From Aliiroseovarius sp. S1123 (GTDB taxonomy: Bacteria; Pseudomonadota; Alphaproteobacteria; Rhodobacterales; Rhodobacteraceae), in NCBI RefSeq assembly GCF_023015885.1, contig NZ_JALKBE010000001.1, forward strand, positions 620,001 to 684,000: a stretch of DNA of 64,000 nt. The letters are read 5' to 3'. A program made the translations under genes and the position numbers. This document shows, one piece after another, positions 1-9,576 of the stretch. Position 1 is the first letter of the stretch, and every line of letters begins with the position of its first letter. The notes under the pieces were generated by a model. The model did no database searches. It worked only from the letters and a program-made list of their open reading frames with translations, and had not been told where the DNA came from.

Positions 1-204
1 GGTCTTGTGAAAGCCGTCTTCGCCAAAGCAGGCCAAGAGGTGAAGGAAGGCGACCGCCTTGCCATCCTTGAAGCTATGAAGATGGAACACTCGCTGGAAG
101 CCGCGCGCGATGGTGTGGTGGCCGAGGTGCTGTGCGCCGACGGTGATCAGGTGGAAGCCGGTGCGCCGCTGATCCGTCTGGAAGACGAAGAGGAAGAGGC
201 ATGA
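1..204 (+). CDS. mccA: Methylcrotonyl-CoA carboxylase biotin-containing subunit, C-terminal end (partial)
   Basis: This is the 3' end of a gene that begins before the window; the reading frame is open from base 1. The visible 67 residues form a biotinyl carrier domain with the EAMKM motif, whose lysine carries biotin, followed by an acidic tail ending EDEEEEA. Biotin carriers of this type occur in several acyl-CoA carboxylases. The next genes are HMG-CoA lyase and a methylglutaconyl-CoA hydratase-like protein, so the leucine-pathway 3-methylcrotonyl-CoA carboxylase is the best assignment. The stop codon overlaps the start of the next gene (ATGA), indicating translational coupling. The carboxylase domain itself is not visible. 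Confidence 0.85.
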   Translation, partial: GLVKAVFAKAGQEVKEGDRLAILEAMKMEHSLEAARDGVVAEVLCADGDQVEAGAPLIRLEDEEEEA

Positions 205-878
205 GTTTTCGTCTGCACCATGTGCAATACGGGCGCTCGGTCCGTGTGCTGTGGCTGATCGAAGAGATCGGGTTGGAAGACAAGCTGGGCGAGAAGCTCG
301 AGGTGGTCGAATACAAGATCGGCTCGAAAGAGATGTTCGAAAGCGATCTGCGCAAGGTCTCGCCTGCCACCCGCATTCCGGCGCTCGAAATCGGTGACAT
401 CACCATGTCGGAAAGCGGTGCCATTGTTGAGTACCTGACCGAGACCTATGCGCCCGAACTGGGCGTCGCACCCGGTCAGCCAGAACGCACGGATTTCCTG
501 CAGTGGATTCACTACACCGAAACCATGGCTAGCCTGATCGAGCAGCTGAACATGCAGATGGTGTTCCTGCGACCGCCCGCGAAAGCCAGTCCGATTGTTT
601 TGAAGATCAACGTCGCACGGCTGCGTCACACGCTAGCAGGGCTTGAGAAGCATCTGGAAGGCCGCGACTGGCTGCTGGATCGCGGGTTCTCGGCCGCTGA
701 CATCATGATGGGGTTCAACATCTTCGCCGCGCCTTACTATGTGAAGTTGGACGAGTTCCCGAATGTCACCGCCTATAAGGCGCGGATCGAGGCCCTGCCG
801 TCCTATCAACGTGTCGTCGCCCGCGAGGGCGAGCAGAGATTTTACGCGCAGGATTTCTATCCCGTGCCCGAGGAGTAA
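201..878 (+). CDS. Glutathione S-transferase family protein
   Basis: A 225-residue soluble protein of typical GST length. The first ~80 residues form a thioredoxin-like fold ending in the glutathione-contacting MSESGAIVEYL segment (the usual E-S-x-A-I pattern), followed by an all-helical C-terminal domain. It starts inside the stop codon of the carboxylase gene and ends 4 bases before mvaB, so it belongs to the leucine-degradation operon. The substrate is unknown; a role in handling reactive acyl-CoA or enoyl intermediates is only an inference from position. Confidence 0.88.
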   Translation: MSFRLHHVQYGRSVRVLWLIEEIGLEDKLGEKLEVVEYKIGSKEMFESDLRKVSPATRIPALEIGDITMSESGAIVEYLTETYAPELGVAPGQPERTDFLQWIHYTETMASLIEQLNMQMVFLRPPAKASPIVLKINVARLRHTLAGLEKHLEGRDWLLDRGFSAADIMMGFNIFAAPYYVKLDEFPNVTAYKARIEALPSYQRVVAREGEQRFYAQDFYPVPEE

Positions 879-882
879 CCCT

Positions 883-1737
883 ATGGAATACGTTGAGATT
901 TTCGAAGTTGGCCCGCGTGATGGGTTGCAAAACGAAAAGCGCCAGATCCCGACCGCAGAGAAAATCGAGCTGGTCGATCTGTTGTCAGGTGCCGGTTTTA
1001 AACGGATTGAAATCGCCAGTTTTGTCAGCCCCAAATGGGTGCCGCAAATGGCCGACAGCGCCGACGTTCTGGCAGGCATAACCCGCGCGCCGGGCGTGTC
1101 CTATGCGGCGCTGACCCCGAACATGCGCGGCTTTGAAGGCGCCTTGGCGGCCAAAGCTGATGAGATCGCGATTTTTGGCTCGGCCTCGGAAGGGTTCTCG
1201 AAGGCTAATATCAACTGCACGATTGCAGAAAGCCTTGAGCGTTTTCAACCCGTGGCCGAGGCTGCCAAGGCAGCGGGTCTTCCAATGCGTGGCTATATCT
1301 CTTGCGTGACGGATTGCCCCTATGACGGGCCGACCGATCCCGCGCAGGTGGCGTGGGTCGCGAAAGAACTTCTGGCGATGGGCTGCTACGAAATCTCGCT
1401 GGGCGACACGATTGGGCAGGCCACGCCTGAGAGCATCTCGGCCATGCTGGACGCCGTGTTGGGCGAAGGCGAGGCGGCGAAATTCGCGGGCCACTATCAC
1501 GACACCAGCGGTCGGGCCTGCGACAATGTCGAGGCCTCGCTGGCCAAGGGCATTCGCGTGTTTGACGCAGCCGTCGGCGGGTTGGGCGGCTGCCCCTATG
1601 CGCCGGGCGCGCAGGGCAATGTGGCGACCGAAGCCGTACATGACCGCGTGACCGCGCTGGGCTACACCACCGGGTTGGACCGGGACATTCTTGAAAAAGC
1701 TGCCCAAATGGCGCGACAGATGCGCGTGGACAGCTGA
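883..1737 (+). CDS. mvaB: Hydroxymethylglutaryl-CoA lyase
   Basis: Cleaves HMG-CoA to acetyl-CoA and acetoacetate, the last step of leucine degradation. The 284-residue protein is a TIM-barrel of the HMGL-like family: it starts with the EVGPRDGLQNE motif (catalytic Arg and metal-binding Asp), contains HYHDTSG with metal-binding histidines, and has the family signature around GGLGGCPYAPGA with the catalytic loop cysteine. The ATG at 883 is preferred over the longer in-frame ORF from 763 because it follows the GST stop by 4 bases and gives the usual family N-terminus. It lies in an operon with the upstream carboxylase and GST. Confidence 0.95.
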   Translation: MEYVEIFEVGPRDGLQNEKRQIPTAEKIELVDLLSGAGFKRIEIASFVSPKWVPQMADSADVLAGITRAPGVSYAALTPNMRGFEGALAAKADEIAIFGSASEGFSKANINCTIAESLERFQPVAEAAKAAGLPMRGYISCVTDCPYDGPTDPAQVAWVAKELLAMGCYEISLGDTIGQATPESISAMLDAVLGEGEAAKFAGHYHDTSGRACDNVEASLAKGIRVFDAAVGGLGGCPYAPGAQGNVATEAVHDRVTALGYTTGLDRDILEKAAQMARQMRVDS

Positions 1738-1783
1738 GCCCACGAATTTTTGCAAAAGATCGGGTCCCCCGAAAGGAAACGCT

Positions 1784-2563
1784 ATGTACGAAACCATTTC
1801 TATTTCCACCGACGAACGCGGTGTGGCCACGCTGCTTCTGGATCGTGCTGACAAGCACAACGCCATGTCGGCCCAGATGATTGAAGAGCTGACAGATGCG
1901 GCCTACAAGTTGGGCGCTGATGACGCGGTGCGCGTTGTGATCCTGACCGGCGACGGCAAAAGCTTCTGCGCGGGCGGTGATCTGCGTTGGATGCAAGACC
2001 AGATGGCGGCCGATCCCGTGACCCGTGGGGTCGAAGCCAAGAAGCTGGCTATGATGTTGAATGCATTGAATGAAATGCCCAAACCCCTGATCGCAAAAGT
2101 GCAGGGGCAAGCGTTTGGTGGCGGGGTCGGCATGGCCTCGGTCTCGGATGTGTCGATCGGCGTGCAGGGGGCAAAGTTTGGCCTGACCGAGACCCGTCTG
2201 GGTCTGATCCCGGCCACCATCGGCCCGTACGTGTTGGCCCGTCTGGGCGAAGCGATGGCCCGTCGTGTCTTCATGTCGGCGCGTATTTTCGATGCGGACG
2301 AGGCGGTAACACTGGGCCTGTTGGCCAAGGCCGTGGCGCCCGAGGATCTGGACGCAGCTGTTGAGGCCGAGGTGAAACCCTACCTGTCTGTGGCCCCCGG
2401 CGCTGTGGCCGAAGCCAAAGCCTTGGCCCGCCGCCTTGGCCCGCCCATCACGGAAGAGATCATCGACGAAACCATCGCCGGTCTGGTCGCCCGTTGGGAA
2501 AGCGCTGAAGCGCAGGAAGGCATCGCGGCTTTTTTTGCAAAAGAAAAGCCAAGCTGGGCATGA
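1784..2563 (+). CDS. liuC: Enoyl-CoA hydratase/isomerase family protein, probable methylglutaconyl-CoA hydratase
   Basis: A 259-residue crotonase-fold protein. The oxyanion-hole segments are visible: FCAGGDLRWM near residue 65 and GQAFGGGVGMA near residue 110, with the ETRLGLIPATIGPY region following. In leucine degradation this hydratase converts 3-methylglutaconyl-CoA to HMG-CoA, the substrate of the adjacent mvaB product. The specific substrate is inferred from operon context; by sequence alone it could be another enoyl-CoA hydratase. The ATG at 1784 follows a GAAAGGAA ribosome-binding site; the longer reading frame from 1691 overlaps mvaB and is unlikely. Confidence 0.88.
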   Translation: MYETISISTDERGVATLLLDRADKHNAMSAQMIEELTDAAYKLGADDAVRVVILTGDGKSFCAGGDLRWMQDQMAADPVTRGVEAKKLAMMLNALNEMPKPLIAKVQGQAFGGGVGMASVSDVSIGVQGAKFGLTETRLGLIPATIGPYVLARLGEAMARRVFMSARIFDADEAVTLGLLAKAVAPEDLDAAVEAEVKPYLSVAPGAVAEAKALARRLGPPITEEIIDETIAGLVARWESAEAQEGIAAFFAKEKPSWA

Positions 2564-2580
2564 TCCGTTAGGCTTTGCCC

Positions 2581-2901
2581 ATGCTCTGGGCTGGCTGGAT
2601 ATACGTTGCACTGATCATGGTGCTTGTGGGGTTCCAGGCCTGCATGGCGTTGGGGGCACCTTGGGGGCATCTGGCGAACGGCGGTCGCTGGCGCGGTCGC
2701 TTGCCCCCAGCCATGCGGGTAGCGGCCATCGGGCAGGGGGCAATTCTTGTCTTCATGGGAACAGCGATGGCGGCGCGGGCCGGCATTGCACCAGACTGGC
2801 CCAATTGGACTTTTTGGGCCGCATTTTCCGTCACAATCGCAACCACAGTTGCCAATCTGGCCACCCCGTCACGCGCCGAGCGTTTGCTATGGGGCCAGTG
2901 A
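2581..2901 (+). CDS. Small integral membrane protein of unknown function
   Basis: A protein of about 106 residues with three or four hydrophobic segments (roughly residues 3-25, 47-70 and 78-97) and a conserved-looking APWGHLANGGRW motif between the first two. I do not recognise a function; similar short membrane proteins with this motif are annotated only as hypothetical. It starts 17 bases after the hydratase stop and may be the last gene of that operon. A TTG at 2575 is an alternative start. A short inverted repeat (2901-2906 with 2912-2917) overlaps its stop. Confidence 0.65.
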   Translation: MLWAGWIYVALIMVLVGFQACMALGAPWGHLANGGRWRGRLPPAMRVAAIGQGAILVFMGTAMAARAGIAPDWPNWTFWAAFSVTIATTVANLATPSRAERLLWGQ

Positions 2902-3256
2902 CCGTCGCACTGACGGTCTGCGCCCTGCGTCTTGCGTTTTGTTAGCCGCGCTCACGCGTCCAAGTGAGTCTCTTTTCCCGCCCATTACAGATGCGGAAAT
3001 GCTGCAGATGCTCGGGTAGGCGAAAAGACGATGAGGAAAATTGATTAACACGTGATGGATATTTCGGGTGATCTTGCATCGAGGGTAGCGCTCACGCCCC
3101 TTACTTTCAAAGCGATTGCGACCACTTTTCGACGTTACGCGCCCTCGAATTCAAATGATTGAATGCGATGGCCTGTCGGTTGACCCTGCACCGGTGCGGC
3201 GGTAAACCGCACATAGCTAGTGAAAGGCGGGAAATCCGCTTTAAAAGGAGCCACAC
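2902..3256 (+). promoter_or_regulatory. Intergenic region and nuoA leader with two hairpins
   Basis: This 355-base gap separates the leucine operon from the nuo operon and must contain the main nuo promoter, though I cannot point to a convincing -35/-10 pair. Two stem-loops are readable just before nuoA: 3194-3199 pairing with 3207-3212 (6 bp), and 3224-3230 pairing with 3236-3242 (7 bp with one G-U). The second ends directly next to the AAAAGGAG ribosome-binding site at 3243-3250 and could influence nuoA translation. No open reading frame here looks real. Confidence 0.45.
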
Positions 3257-3622
3257 GTGGAAGATCTTCTCCGGGAATACCTCCCCATCATCATTTTCCT
3301 CGGACTCGCCATTGTTATCGGACTTGTTCTGATCCTCGCCGCCGTCGTGCTGGCAGTCCGCAATCCCGACCCCGAAAAACTTAGTGCTTACGAATGCGGT
3401 TTCAACGCTTTCGATGACGCTCGGATGAAATTTGACAGCCGGTTTTATCTGGTCGCGATCCTGTTCATCATTTTCGATCTCGAAATCGCTTTCTTGTTCC
3501 CTTGGGCCGTGGCCTTCAAGGATGTCGGGTTGGTCGGTTTCTGGTCGATGATGGTGTTCCTGGCCGTTCTGACGATCGGCTTTGCATATGAATGGAAGAA
3601 AGGTGCGCTGGAATGGGAGTGA
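3257..3622 (+). CDS. nuoA: NADH-quinone oxidoreductase subunit A
   Basis: A membrane-arm subunit of respiratory complex I, 121 residues, with three transmembrane helices (about 10-33, 65-85 and 93-113). The diagnostic loop [14 protein letters not shown] after the first helix holds the conserved Glu-Cys of NuoA/ND3, and FLFPWA follows the second helix. It starts at a GTG preceded by AAAAGGAG at normal spacing. It is the first gene of the nuo operon, and nuoB starts within its end. Confidence 0.96.
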   Translation: MEDLLREYLPIIIFLGLAIVIGLVLILAAVVLAVRNPDPEKLSAYECGFNAFDDARMKFDSRFYLVAILFIIFDLEIAFLFPWAVAFKDVGLVGFWSMMVFLAVLTIGFAYEWKKGALEWE

Positions 3623-4146
3623 TGACCGGAGCCAACACGGCAGGCGGTGACCGCGAACACGCGACCCGTCTTCTGAATGATCAGCTGGCCGACAAGGGCT
3701 TTCTGCTGACCACCACGGATGACATTATCAACTGGGCCCGTACCGGGTCGTTGCACTGGATGACCTTTGGTTTGGCCTGCTGCGCGGTTGAAATGATGCA
3801 CTCGGCGATGGCCCACTATGACCTTGAGCGTTTCGGGACTGCTCCGCGCGCCTCTCCGCGTCAGTCGGACCTGATGATCGTGGCTGGCACGCTGACCAAC
3901 AAGATGGCCCCGGCGCTGCGCAAGGTTTACGACCAGATGCCCGACCCGCGCTATGTGATCTCGATGGGATCCTGCGCGAATGGCGGTGGTTATTATCACT
4001 ATTCCTACTCGGTGGTGCGCGGCTGTGACCGCATCGTACCCGTGGACGTTTATGTTCCCGGCTGTCCCCCGACCGCAGAAGCGCTGCTTTACGGCATTCT
4101 GCAGCTGCAACGCAAAATCCGCCGCACCGGCACGATTGTGAGGTAA
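3613..4146 (+). CDS. nuoB: NADH-quinone oxidoreductase subunit B
   Basis: The peripheral-arm subunit that holds terminal iron-sulfur cluster N2 next to the quinone site. The cluster ligands are readable: adjacent cysteines in [10 protein letters not shown], one in MGSCANGGG and one in VPGCPPT. The protein has 177 residues from the ATG at 3613, chosen because AAAGG lies 9-10 bases upstream; ATG 3622, overlapping the nuoA stop, is an equally good biological alternative. It overlaps nuoA and is followed 3 bases later by nuoC. Confidence 0.95.
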   Translation: MGVMTGANTAGGDREHATRLLNDQLADKGFLLTTTDDIINWARTGSLHWMTFGLACCAVEMMHSAMAHYDLERFGTAPRASPRQSDLMIVAGTLTNKMAPALRKVYDQMPDPRYVISMGSCANGGGYYHYSYSVVRGCDRIVPVDVYVPGCPPTAEALLYGILQLQRKIRRTGTIVR

Positions 4147-4149
4147 GCG

Positions 4150-4761
4150 ATGAGCGAAGCCCTGAACGAACTTGGCGCAACCATTGAGGCAAAGCGCCCT
4201 GACTGTGTCCTGAGCTGGGAAGTCGCCTATGGCGACCTGACCGTGAATGTGCCGCTGTCGGGCATTCCGGCCTTCATCGAGTTTCTGAAGACGGACAACG
4301 CCTGCAAGTTTTCGACCCTGGTGGACATCACCGCCGTCGACCATCCCGAGCGTGAAGCCCGTTTCGACGTGGTATTCCACTTCCTGTCCATGTACACGAA
4401 CCAGCGCATCCGCGTGAAAGTGGCCGTGCGCGAGGACGAGATGGTGCCCTCGATCACCGAGGTCCACAAATCGGCCAACTGGTTCGAGCGTGAAGTCTTC
4501 GACATGTTCGGCATCCTGTTCACAGGCCACCCGGATTTGCGCCGCATCCTGACGGATTATGGCTTCCGTGGCTTCCCGCTGCGCAAGGATTTCCCGACCA
4601 CCGGCTATACCGAAGTGCGCTATGACGAGGTCGAGAAGCGCGTGGTGTATGAACCCGTGACCCTGACGCAGGATTACCGCCAGTTCGACTTCATGTCCCC
4701 GTGGGAAGGTGCCACCTACATCTTGCCCGGCGACGAGAAAACGGAAGAGGCCAAAGGCTGA
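4150..4761 (+). CDS. nuoC: NADH-quinone oxidoreductase subunit C (30 kDa)
   Basis: A hydrophilic connecting subunit of the complex I Q-module, 203 residues, similar to mitochondrial NDUFS3. The family signature is visible: [14 protein letters not shown], then [14 protein letters not shown] and GFPLRKDFP. It is a separate gene, not fused to nuoD as in enterobacteria. It lies 3 bases after nuoB. The gene that follows is not nuoD but a sulfotransferase, an unusual interruption. Confidence 0.96.
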   Translation: MSEALNELGATIEAKRPDCVLSWEVAYGDLTVNVPLSGIPAFIEFLKTDNACKFSTLVDITAVDHPEREARFDVVFHFLSMYTNQRIRVKVAVREDEMVPSITEVHKSANWFEREVFDMFGILFTGHPDLRRILTDYGFRGFPLRKDFPTTGYTEVRYDEVEKRVVYEPVTLTQDYRQFDFMSPWEGATYILPGDEKTEEAKG

Positions 4762-4766
4762 ACCTG

Positions 4767-5624
4767 ATGAGTGGGCAAACCTTCATATTCTGCGTTGGGG
4801 CGACGAAGGCTGGCACAAGCTGGCTGTACGACTACCTCAATTCGCACCGGGAGTGTCAGCTTCCGGCCGTGAAGGAGCTTCACTATTTCGACGCGCTCGA
4901 GCATGGCAGCGGCGCATGGCACCGCAAGCAGTTGGAAGAGCGTCTGGACGGCGTGCGTGCCCGACTGGCGGCAGAGGACACTCCGAAGCCGCATCAGAAG
5001 CGTTTGCTGAAGGATGGCGAAGACTGGCTGAACACGTTTGACGGGGAAACCCGCGACGACGCCGCCTATCTGAGCTTTGTCCAGAAAGCCGCCGGCGATG
5101 CCAAGCTGATCGGGGACTTCACCCCGGCCTATGGCATGCTGAAGGAAGCCACCTTCCGTGCGATGGCCGGGCTGACCGACACCGTGCGCTTTGTCTATCT
5201 GATGCGTGACCCGGTGGAACGCATCTGGTCGAACATCCGCATGGTCGCCGGGCAGGGCGGTCGCGCTGCTTTGGACGCCAAGATCAAGGGCGTTCTGGAC
5301 GGGACGGCCACGAACATCCTTGAGCGGTCGAACTATCGCCGCACTCTGAACCGTCTGAACGCGGCGCTCCCGCGCGAGATGTTTCACATTGAGTTTTACG
5401 AACGGCTGTTCACGCCTGACGCTATCGCGCGGCTCTGTGCGTTTCTGGGGATCACCCATGAACCGGCACAGTTTGACCGCGTGGTGCATCGCAGCGTGTC
5501 TGCCGACCTGCCAGCAGCCCAACGGGCCCAGCTGCAAGCAGCACTTAAACCGCAATACAATTTCGTCGAGAAGTTCATGGGTGAGCTTCCGTCGGAATGG
5601 ACCCAGAAGATGGTGAGCGTATGA
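4767..5624 (+). CDS. Sulfotransferase family protein inserted in the nuo operon
   Basis: A 285-residue protein of the PAPS-dependent sulfotransferase superfamily. The 5'-phosphosulfate-binding loop is ATKAGTSWL (residues 12-20) and the 3'-phosphate-binding motif is [10 protein letters not shown] (147-156), both intact, so it is probably active. The acceptor is unknown: this subfamily often modifies carbohydrates or small molecules. It starts 5 bases after nuoC and its stop overlaps the nuoD start (ATGA), so it is co-transcribed and translationally coupled with complex I genes. No signal peptide is evident. Base composition is like its neighbours, so any acquisition is not recent. Confidence 0.9.
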   Translation: MSGQTFIFCVGATKAGTSWLYDYLNSHRECQLPAVKELHYFDALEHGSGAWHRKQLEERLDGVRARLAAEDTPKPHQKRLLKDGEDWLNTFDGETRDDAAYLSFVQKAAGDAKLIGDFTPAYGMLKEATFRAMAGLTDTVRFVYLMRDPVERIWSNIRMVAGQGGRAALDAKIKGVLDGTATNILERSNYRRTLNRLNAALPREMFHIEFYERLFTPDAIARLCAFLGITHEPAQFDRVVHRSVSADLPAAQRAQLQAALKPQYNFVEKFMGELPSEWTQKMVSV

Positions 5625-6844
5625 TGGACGGATCCAAAAGCTTCGAAGACGCCCAAACCGGCGAACAGAAGATCCGAAACTTTAACATCAACTTCGGGCC
5701 TCAGCACCCGGCGGCACACGGCGTGCTGCGCATGGTGCTTGAGCTGGATGGCGAGATCGTCGAGCGGGCCGACCCGCATATCGGCCTTCTGCACCGTGGC
5801 ACCGAAAAGCTGATGGAAAGCCGCACGTATCTGCAGAACCTGCCGTATTTCGATCGTCTGGACTACGTGGCTCCGATGAACCAGGAACACGCTTGGTGTC
5901 TGGCGATCGAGAAACTGGCCGGCGTAGAAGTCCCGCGCCGTGGTCAGCTGATCCGCGTGCTGTATTCGGAAATCGGCCGCATTCTGAACCACCTGCTGAA
6001 CGTGACCACGCAGGCAATGGACGTTGGTGCCTTGACGCCTCCGCTGTGGGGCTTTGTCGAGCGTGAGGCCCTGATGGGCTTTTATGAACGCGCTTGCGGT
6101 GCCCGTCTGCACGCAGCCTATTTCCGTCCCGGCGGTGTGCATCAGGACCTGCCGCCCGAGCTGATCGACGATATCGAAACTTGGGCGCATCATTTCCCGA
6201 CGCGCATCAAGGATCTGGACGAGCTTCTGACCGAAAACCGCATCTTCAAACAGCGTAACGCTGATATCGGTGTGGTGGACGAACAGGACATTCTGGATTG
6301 GGGCTTCTCGGGTGTGATGGTCCGTGGCTCCGGTCTGGCTTGGGATTTGCGCCGTGCGCAGCCCTATGAATGCTATGACGAGTTCGAATTCCAGATCCCC
6401 GTCGGCAAAAACGGCGACTGTTACGACCGCTACCTTGTCCGTATGGAAGAGATGCGCCAGTCGCTGTCGATCATCCTGCAATGTGTTGAAAAACTGCGTG
6501 CCCCCGAAGGGCAGGGCGATGTTATGGCCCGTGGCAAGCTTTCCCCGCCCAAGCGCAGCGACATGAAGCAGTCGATGGAAAGCCTGATCCACCACTTCAA
6601 GCTTTACACCGAAGGCTTCAAACTGCCCGAGGGTGAAGTCTATGCCGCCGTTGAAGCCCCGAAAGGTGAGTTCGGCGTTTATCTGGTGTCGGACGGATCA
6701 AATAAACCCTACCGCTCGAAGATCCGCGCGCCCGGGTTCCTGCATCTTCAGGCCATGGATTATGTGGCCGGTGGCCACCAACTGGCCGACGTTGCCGCCA
6801 TCATCGGCACCATGGATATCGTGTTTGGGGAGATCGACCGCTAA
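5621..6844 (+). CDS. nuoD: NADH-quinone oxidoreductase subunit D (49 kDa)
   Basis: The core Q-module subunit that forms the quinone-binding cavity with NuoB, about 407 residues. Recognisable segments are [14 protein letters not shown] near the N-terminus (the quinone-headgroup His loop), the [12 protein letters not shown] motif, and the C-terminal [11 protein letters not shown]. Two adjacent ATGs (5621 and 5624) both overlap the sulfotransferase stop; I use the first. The nuoE start overlaps its stop codon (TAATG). Confidence 0.96.
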   Translation: MMDGSKSFEDAQTGEQKIRNFNINFGPQHPAAHGVLRMVLELDGEIVERADPHIGLLHRGTEKLMESRTYLQNLPYFDRLDYVAPMNQEHAWCLAIEKLAGVEVPRRGQLIRVLYSEIGRILNHLLNVTTQAMDVGALTPPLWGFVEREALMGFYERACGARLHAAYFRPGGVHQDLPPELIDDIETWAHHFPTRIKDLDELLTENRIFKQRNADIGVVDEQDILDWGFSGVMVRGSGLAWDLRRAQPYECYDEFEFQIPVGKNGDCYDRYLVRMEEMRQSLSIILQCVEKLRAPEGQGDVMARGKLSPPKRSDMKQSMESLIHHFKLYTEGFKLPEGEVYAAVEAPKGEFGVYLVSDGSNKPYRSKIRAPGFLHLQAMDYVAGGHQLADVAAIIGTMDIVFGEIDR

Positions 6845-7989
6845 TGCTCCGCCGTTTGCATCATGAACAGCCCGAAAGCTTTGCTTTCACGCCCGCCAAC
6901 CTTGCTTGGGCGGAAGGGCAGATCACGAAATATCCCGAGGGGCGTCAGGCCTCGGCGGTGATCCCGCTTTTGTGGCGGGCACAGGAACAGGAAGGCTGGC
7001 TGACCAAGCCCGCGATTGAAGCTGTCGCCGACATGCTGGGCATGGCGTACATTCGCGTGCTGGAAGTGGCCTCGTTCTATTTCATGTTCCAGCTGCAGCC
7101 GGTTGGCTCGGTCGCGCATATCCAGATTTGCGGCACCACGGGTTGCATGATCTGTGGCGCGGAAGACCTGATTGCCGTCTGCCGCGAGAAGATCGCGGAC
7201 AAGCCGCATGTTGTGTCCGGCGATGGCAAGCTGAGCTGGGAAGAGGTCGAGTGCCTTGGATCCTGCACCAACGCGCCGATGGCCCAGATCGGAAAAGACT
7301 ATTACGAAGACCTGACGGCTGAGAGCTTCGCCAAGATCGTGGACGAGCTGCGTGCTGGCAATGTGCCCACGCCCGGCCCGCAAAACGGTCGTTATGCGGC
7401 CGAGCCTCTGTCGGGTCTGACCTCGCTGACCGAGTACGACAGCGGCAAGACGCAGTATAACGCGTCGGTCCAGCTGGCCACCGACATCGGGGACACCGTG
7501 AAGCGTATCGACGGCACCGAAGTGCCGCTGCTGACACCGTGGATTGGCAAAGACGGGATCGTGGCAGGCCGCAACGCCGCTGCGCCGACCCCGAAAGCGC
7601 CCGCGACCGGCAAGACGGCGGCCCAGCAGGCCAAACCGGCTGCTAAGAAAGCCGAGCCGAAGAAAGCCGAGAAGGCCGAAGCGGCTCCCGCTGCGACCGG
7701 CACCGCGATGAAGCCGCGTACCCTGAAAGCCCCCCGCAAGTCGGGCGCGGATGATCTGAAGCAGCTGAAGGGCGTTGGTCCCAAGCTGGAGCAGACCCTG
7801 AACGAGCTTGGCTTCTGGCATTTTGACCAGATCGCCAAATGGGGCGCGGATGAAATCGCTTGGGTTGACGACAACCTGAAATTTAAAGGCCGGATCGAAC
7901 GGGACGGCTGGATTGAGCAAGCCAAAACCCTTGCCGAGGGCGGAGAGACCGAATTCTCGTCCAAGGTCAAAAAGGGCAAGGTTTACTAA
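6844..7989 (+). CDS. nuoE: NADH-quinone oxidoreductase subunit E with helix-hairpin-helix C-terminal extension
   Basis: The N-module subunit binding the [2Fe-2S] cluster N1a. The four ligands are Cys96 and Cys101 (CGTTGC) and Cys137 and Cys141 (ECLGSC). The core ends near residue 175; the protein then continues to 381 residues through an Ala/Lys-rich linker (about 245-290) into a globular tail (about 292-380) containing [16 protein letters not shown], a helix-hairpin-helix-like motif. E. coli NuoE has only about 166 residues. The extension is a known feature of alphaproteobacterial NuoE; its role is unclear. Confidence 0.94.
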   Translation: MLRRLHHEQPESFAFTPANLAWAEGQITKYPEGRQASAVIPLLWRAQEQEGWLTKPAIEAVADMLGMAYIRVLEVASFYFMFQLQPVGSVAHIQICGTTGCMICGAEDLIAVCREKIADKPHVVSGDGKLSWEEVECLGSCTNAPMAQIGKDYYEDLTAESFAKIVDELRAGNVPTPGPQNGRYAAEPLSGLTSLTEYDSGKTQYNASVQLATDIGDTVKRIDGTEVPLLTPWIGKDGIVAGRNAAAPTPKAPATGKTAAQQAKPAAKKAEPKKAEKAEAAPAATGTAMKPRTLKAPRKSGADDLKQLKGVGPKLEQTLNELGFWHFDQIAKWGADEIAWVDDNLKFKGRIERDGWIEQAKTLAEGGETEFSSKVKKGKVY

Positions 7990-7998
7990 GGAATGAGA

Positions 7999-8223
7999 AT
8001 GGCTACTGACCCGCAAAGCAACACCGGACAGCAGGGGCGTTTGGCGGCAATCGTCATCGCTGCGACCGGTCTGTTGTGGGTCGGAGGCACGTTTGCTGGC
8101 AACTCCCTCGACTGGTCCAACCGGACCATGGCCCTGATGGACATGCTGGCGCTGGCCGGGTTCGTTTTCGGACTGGTTGTAACGTATCGGATCTGGCGCC
8201 AGCGCCGGACGGATGAAGGATAG
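7999..8223 (+). CDS. DUF5337-type small membrane protein of the nuo operon
   Basis: A 74-residue protein with two transmembrane segments (about 14-33 and 43-64) and a basic end (WRQRRTDEG). It matches my recollection of DUF5337 proteins encoded between nuoE and nuoF in Rhodobacteraceae. The start at 7999 is preferred over the ATG at 7993 because AAGGA at 7988-7992 is then at proper spacing. It lies 6 bases before nuoF. It may be an accessory or assembly protein of complex I, but this is inferred from position only. Confidence 0.8.
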   Translation: MATDPQSNTGQQGRLAAIVIAATGLLWVGGTFAGNSLDWSNRTMALMDMLALAGFVFGLVVTYRIWRQRRTDEG

Positions 8224-8229
8224 AAGCGA

Positions 8230-9525
8230 ATGCTGCAGGATAAAGACCGGATCTTTACCAACCTCTATGGCATGCACGAGCGTACCCTTGCGGGCGCCAA
8301 AGCGCGTGGTCACTGGGACGGCACAGCCGGGATCATCAAAAACGGTCGCGACTGGATCATCGATCAGATGAAAGCCTCGGGCCTGCGGGGCCGTGGCGGG
8401 GCGGGCTTCCCGACCGGTCTGAAATGGTCTTTCATGCCGAAGGAAAGCGATGGGCGTCCGGCCTATCTGGTGATCAACGCGGACGAATCCGAACCCGGTA
8501 CCTGTAAAGACCGCGAGATCATGCGCCATGATCCGCACACGCTGATCGAAGGTGCGCTGATTGCGTCTTTCGCGATGGGTGCCAACACTGCCTATATCTA
8601 TATCCGTGGCGAGTTCATCCGCGAGCGTGAAGCACTGCAAGCGGCGATTGACGAAGCCTATGACGCGGGCCTGCTGGGCAAAAACGCCGCGAAATCCGGC
8701 TGGGATTTCGACCTGTTTCTGCATCACGGGGCGGGCGCCTATATCTGTGGCGAAGAAACCGCACTGATCGAAAGCCTTGAGGGCAAAAAGGGTATGCCCC
8801 GCATGAAGCCGCCTTTCCCGGCGGGCGCGGGTCTGTATGGCTGCCCGACCACGGTGAACAACGTGGAGTCGATCGCGGTTGTGCCCACCATCCTGCGCCG
8901 TGGCCCTGAGTGGTTTGCGGGCTTTGGCCGCGCCAACAACGCGGGCACGAAGCTGTTTGGCATTTCGGGTCACGTGAACAACCCCTGTGTGGTTGAAGAA
9001 GCCATGTCGATCAGTTTTGAAGAGCTGATTGAAAAGCATTGTGGCGGTATTCGCGGCGGCTGGGACAACCTGAAAGCGGTTATTCCGGGTGGCTCCTCGG
9101 TGCCTTGTGTGCGCGCCGAGAACATGCGCGACGCAATCATGGATTTCGACTATCTGCGCGGCGAACTGGGCTCGGGTCTTGGCACCGCGGCTGTGATCGT
9201 GATGGACCAGTCCACCGACATTATCAAAGCCATCTGGCGTCTGTCGAAATTCTATAAGCACGAAAGCTGCGGCCAATGTACGCCGTGCCGCGAAGGCACC
9301 GGCTGGATGATGCGCGTGATGGATCGTCTGGTGAAGGGCGAGGCCGACGTAGAAGAAATCGACATGTTGTGGGACGTGACCAAGCAGGTCGAAGGTCACA
9401 CGATCTGTGCGCTGGGTGACGCGGCCGCGTGGCCGATCCAGGGCCTGATCCGCAACTTCCGTGACGAAATTGAAGACCGCATTCGTGTGAACAAACAGGG
9501 CAAAGTCAGTATCGCTGCTGAGTAA
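8230..9525 (+). CDS. nuoF: NADH-quinone oxidoreductase subunit F (NADH-binding)
   Basis: The 431-residue N-module subunit that oxidises NADH and carries FMN and the [4Fe-4S] cluster N3. The glycine-rich NADH loop [13 protein letters not shown] and the FMN-binding [12 protein letters not shown] segment are visible, and the cluster ligands are Cys347, Cys350 and Cys353 (CGQCTPC) plus Cys393 (TICALGD). It is complete and of family length. A 146-base gap with two hairpins separates it from the next gene. Confidence 0.97.
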   Translation: MLQDKDRIFTNLYGMHERTLAGAKARGHWDGTAGIIKNGRDWIIDQMKASGLRGRGGAGFPTGLKWSFMPKESDGRPAYLVINADESEPGTCKDREIMRHDPHTLIEGALIASFAMGANTAYIYIRGEFIREREALQAAIDEAYDAGLLGKNAAKSGWDFDLFLHHGAGAYICGEETALIESLEGKKGMPRMKPPFPAGAGLYGCPTTVNNVESIAVVPTILRRGPEWFAGFGRANNAGTKLFGISGHVNNPCVVEEAMSISFEELIEKHCGGIRGGWDNLKAVIPGGSSVPCVRAENMRDAIMDFDYLRGELGSGLGTAAVIVMDQSTDIIKAIWRLSKFYKHESCGQCTPCREGTGWMMRVMDRLVKGEADVEEIDMLWDVTKQVEGHTICALGDAAAWPIQGLIRNFRDEIEDRIRVNKQGKVSIAAE

Positions 9526-9576
9526 GCAGACGATTGACCGGGTAGAGGCGAGATAATGATCAAGCACCACAACATA

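Noticed and set aside
6841-9570. A 909-codon open frame on the minus strand opposite nuoE-nuoF
   Set aside because: It is a shadow of high-GC codon bias; the plus strand has complete, recognised complex I genes and the antisense product has no recognisable domain.
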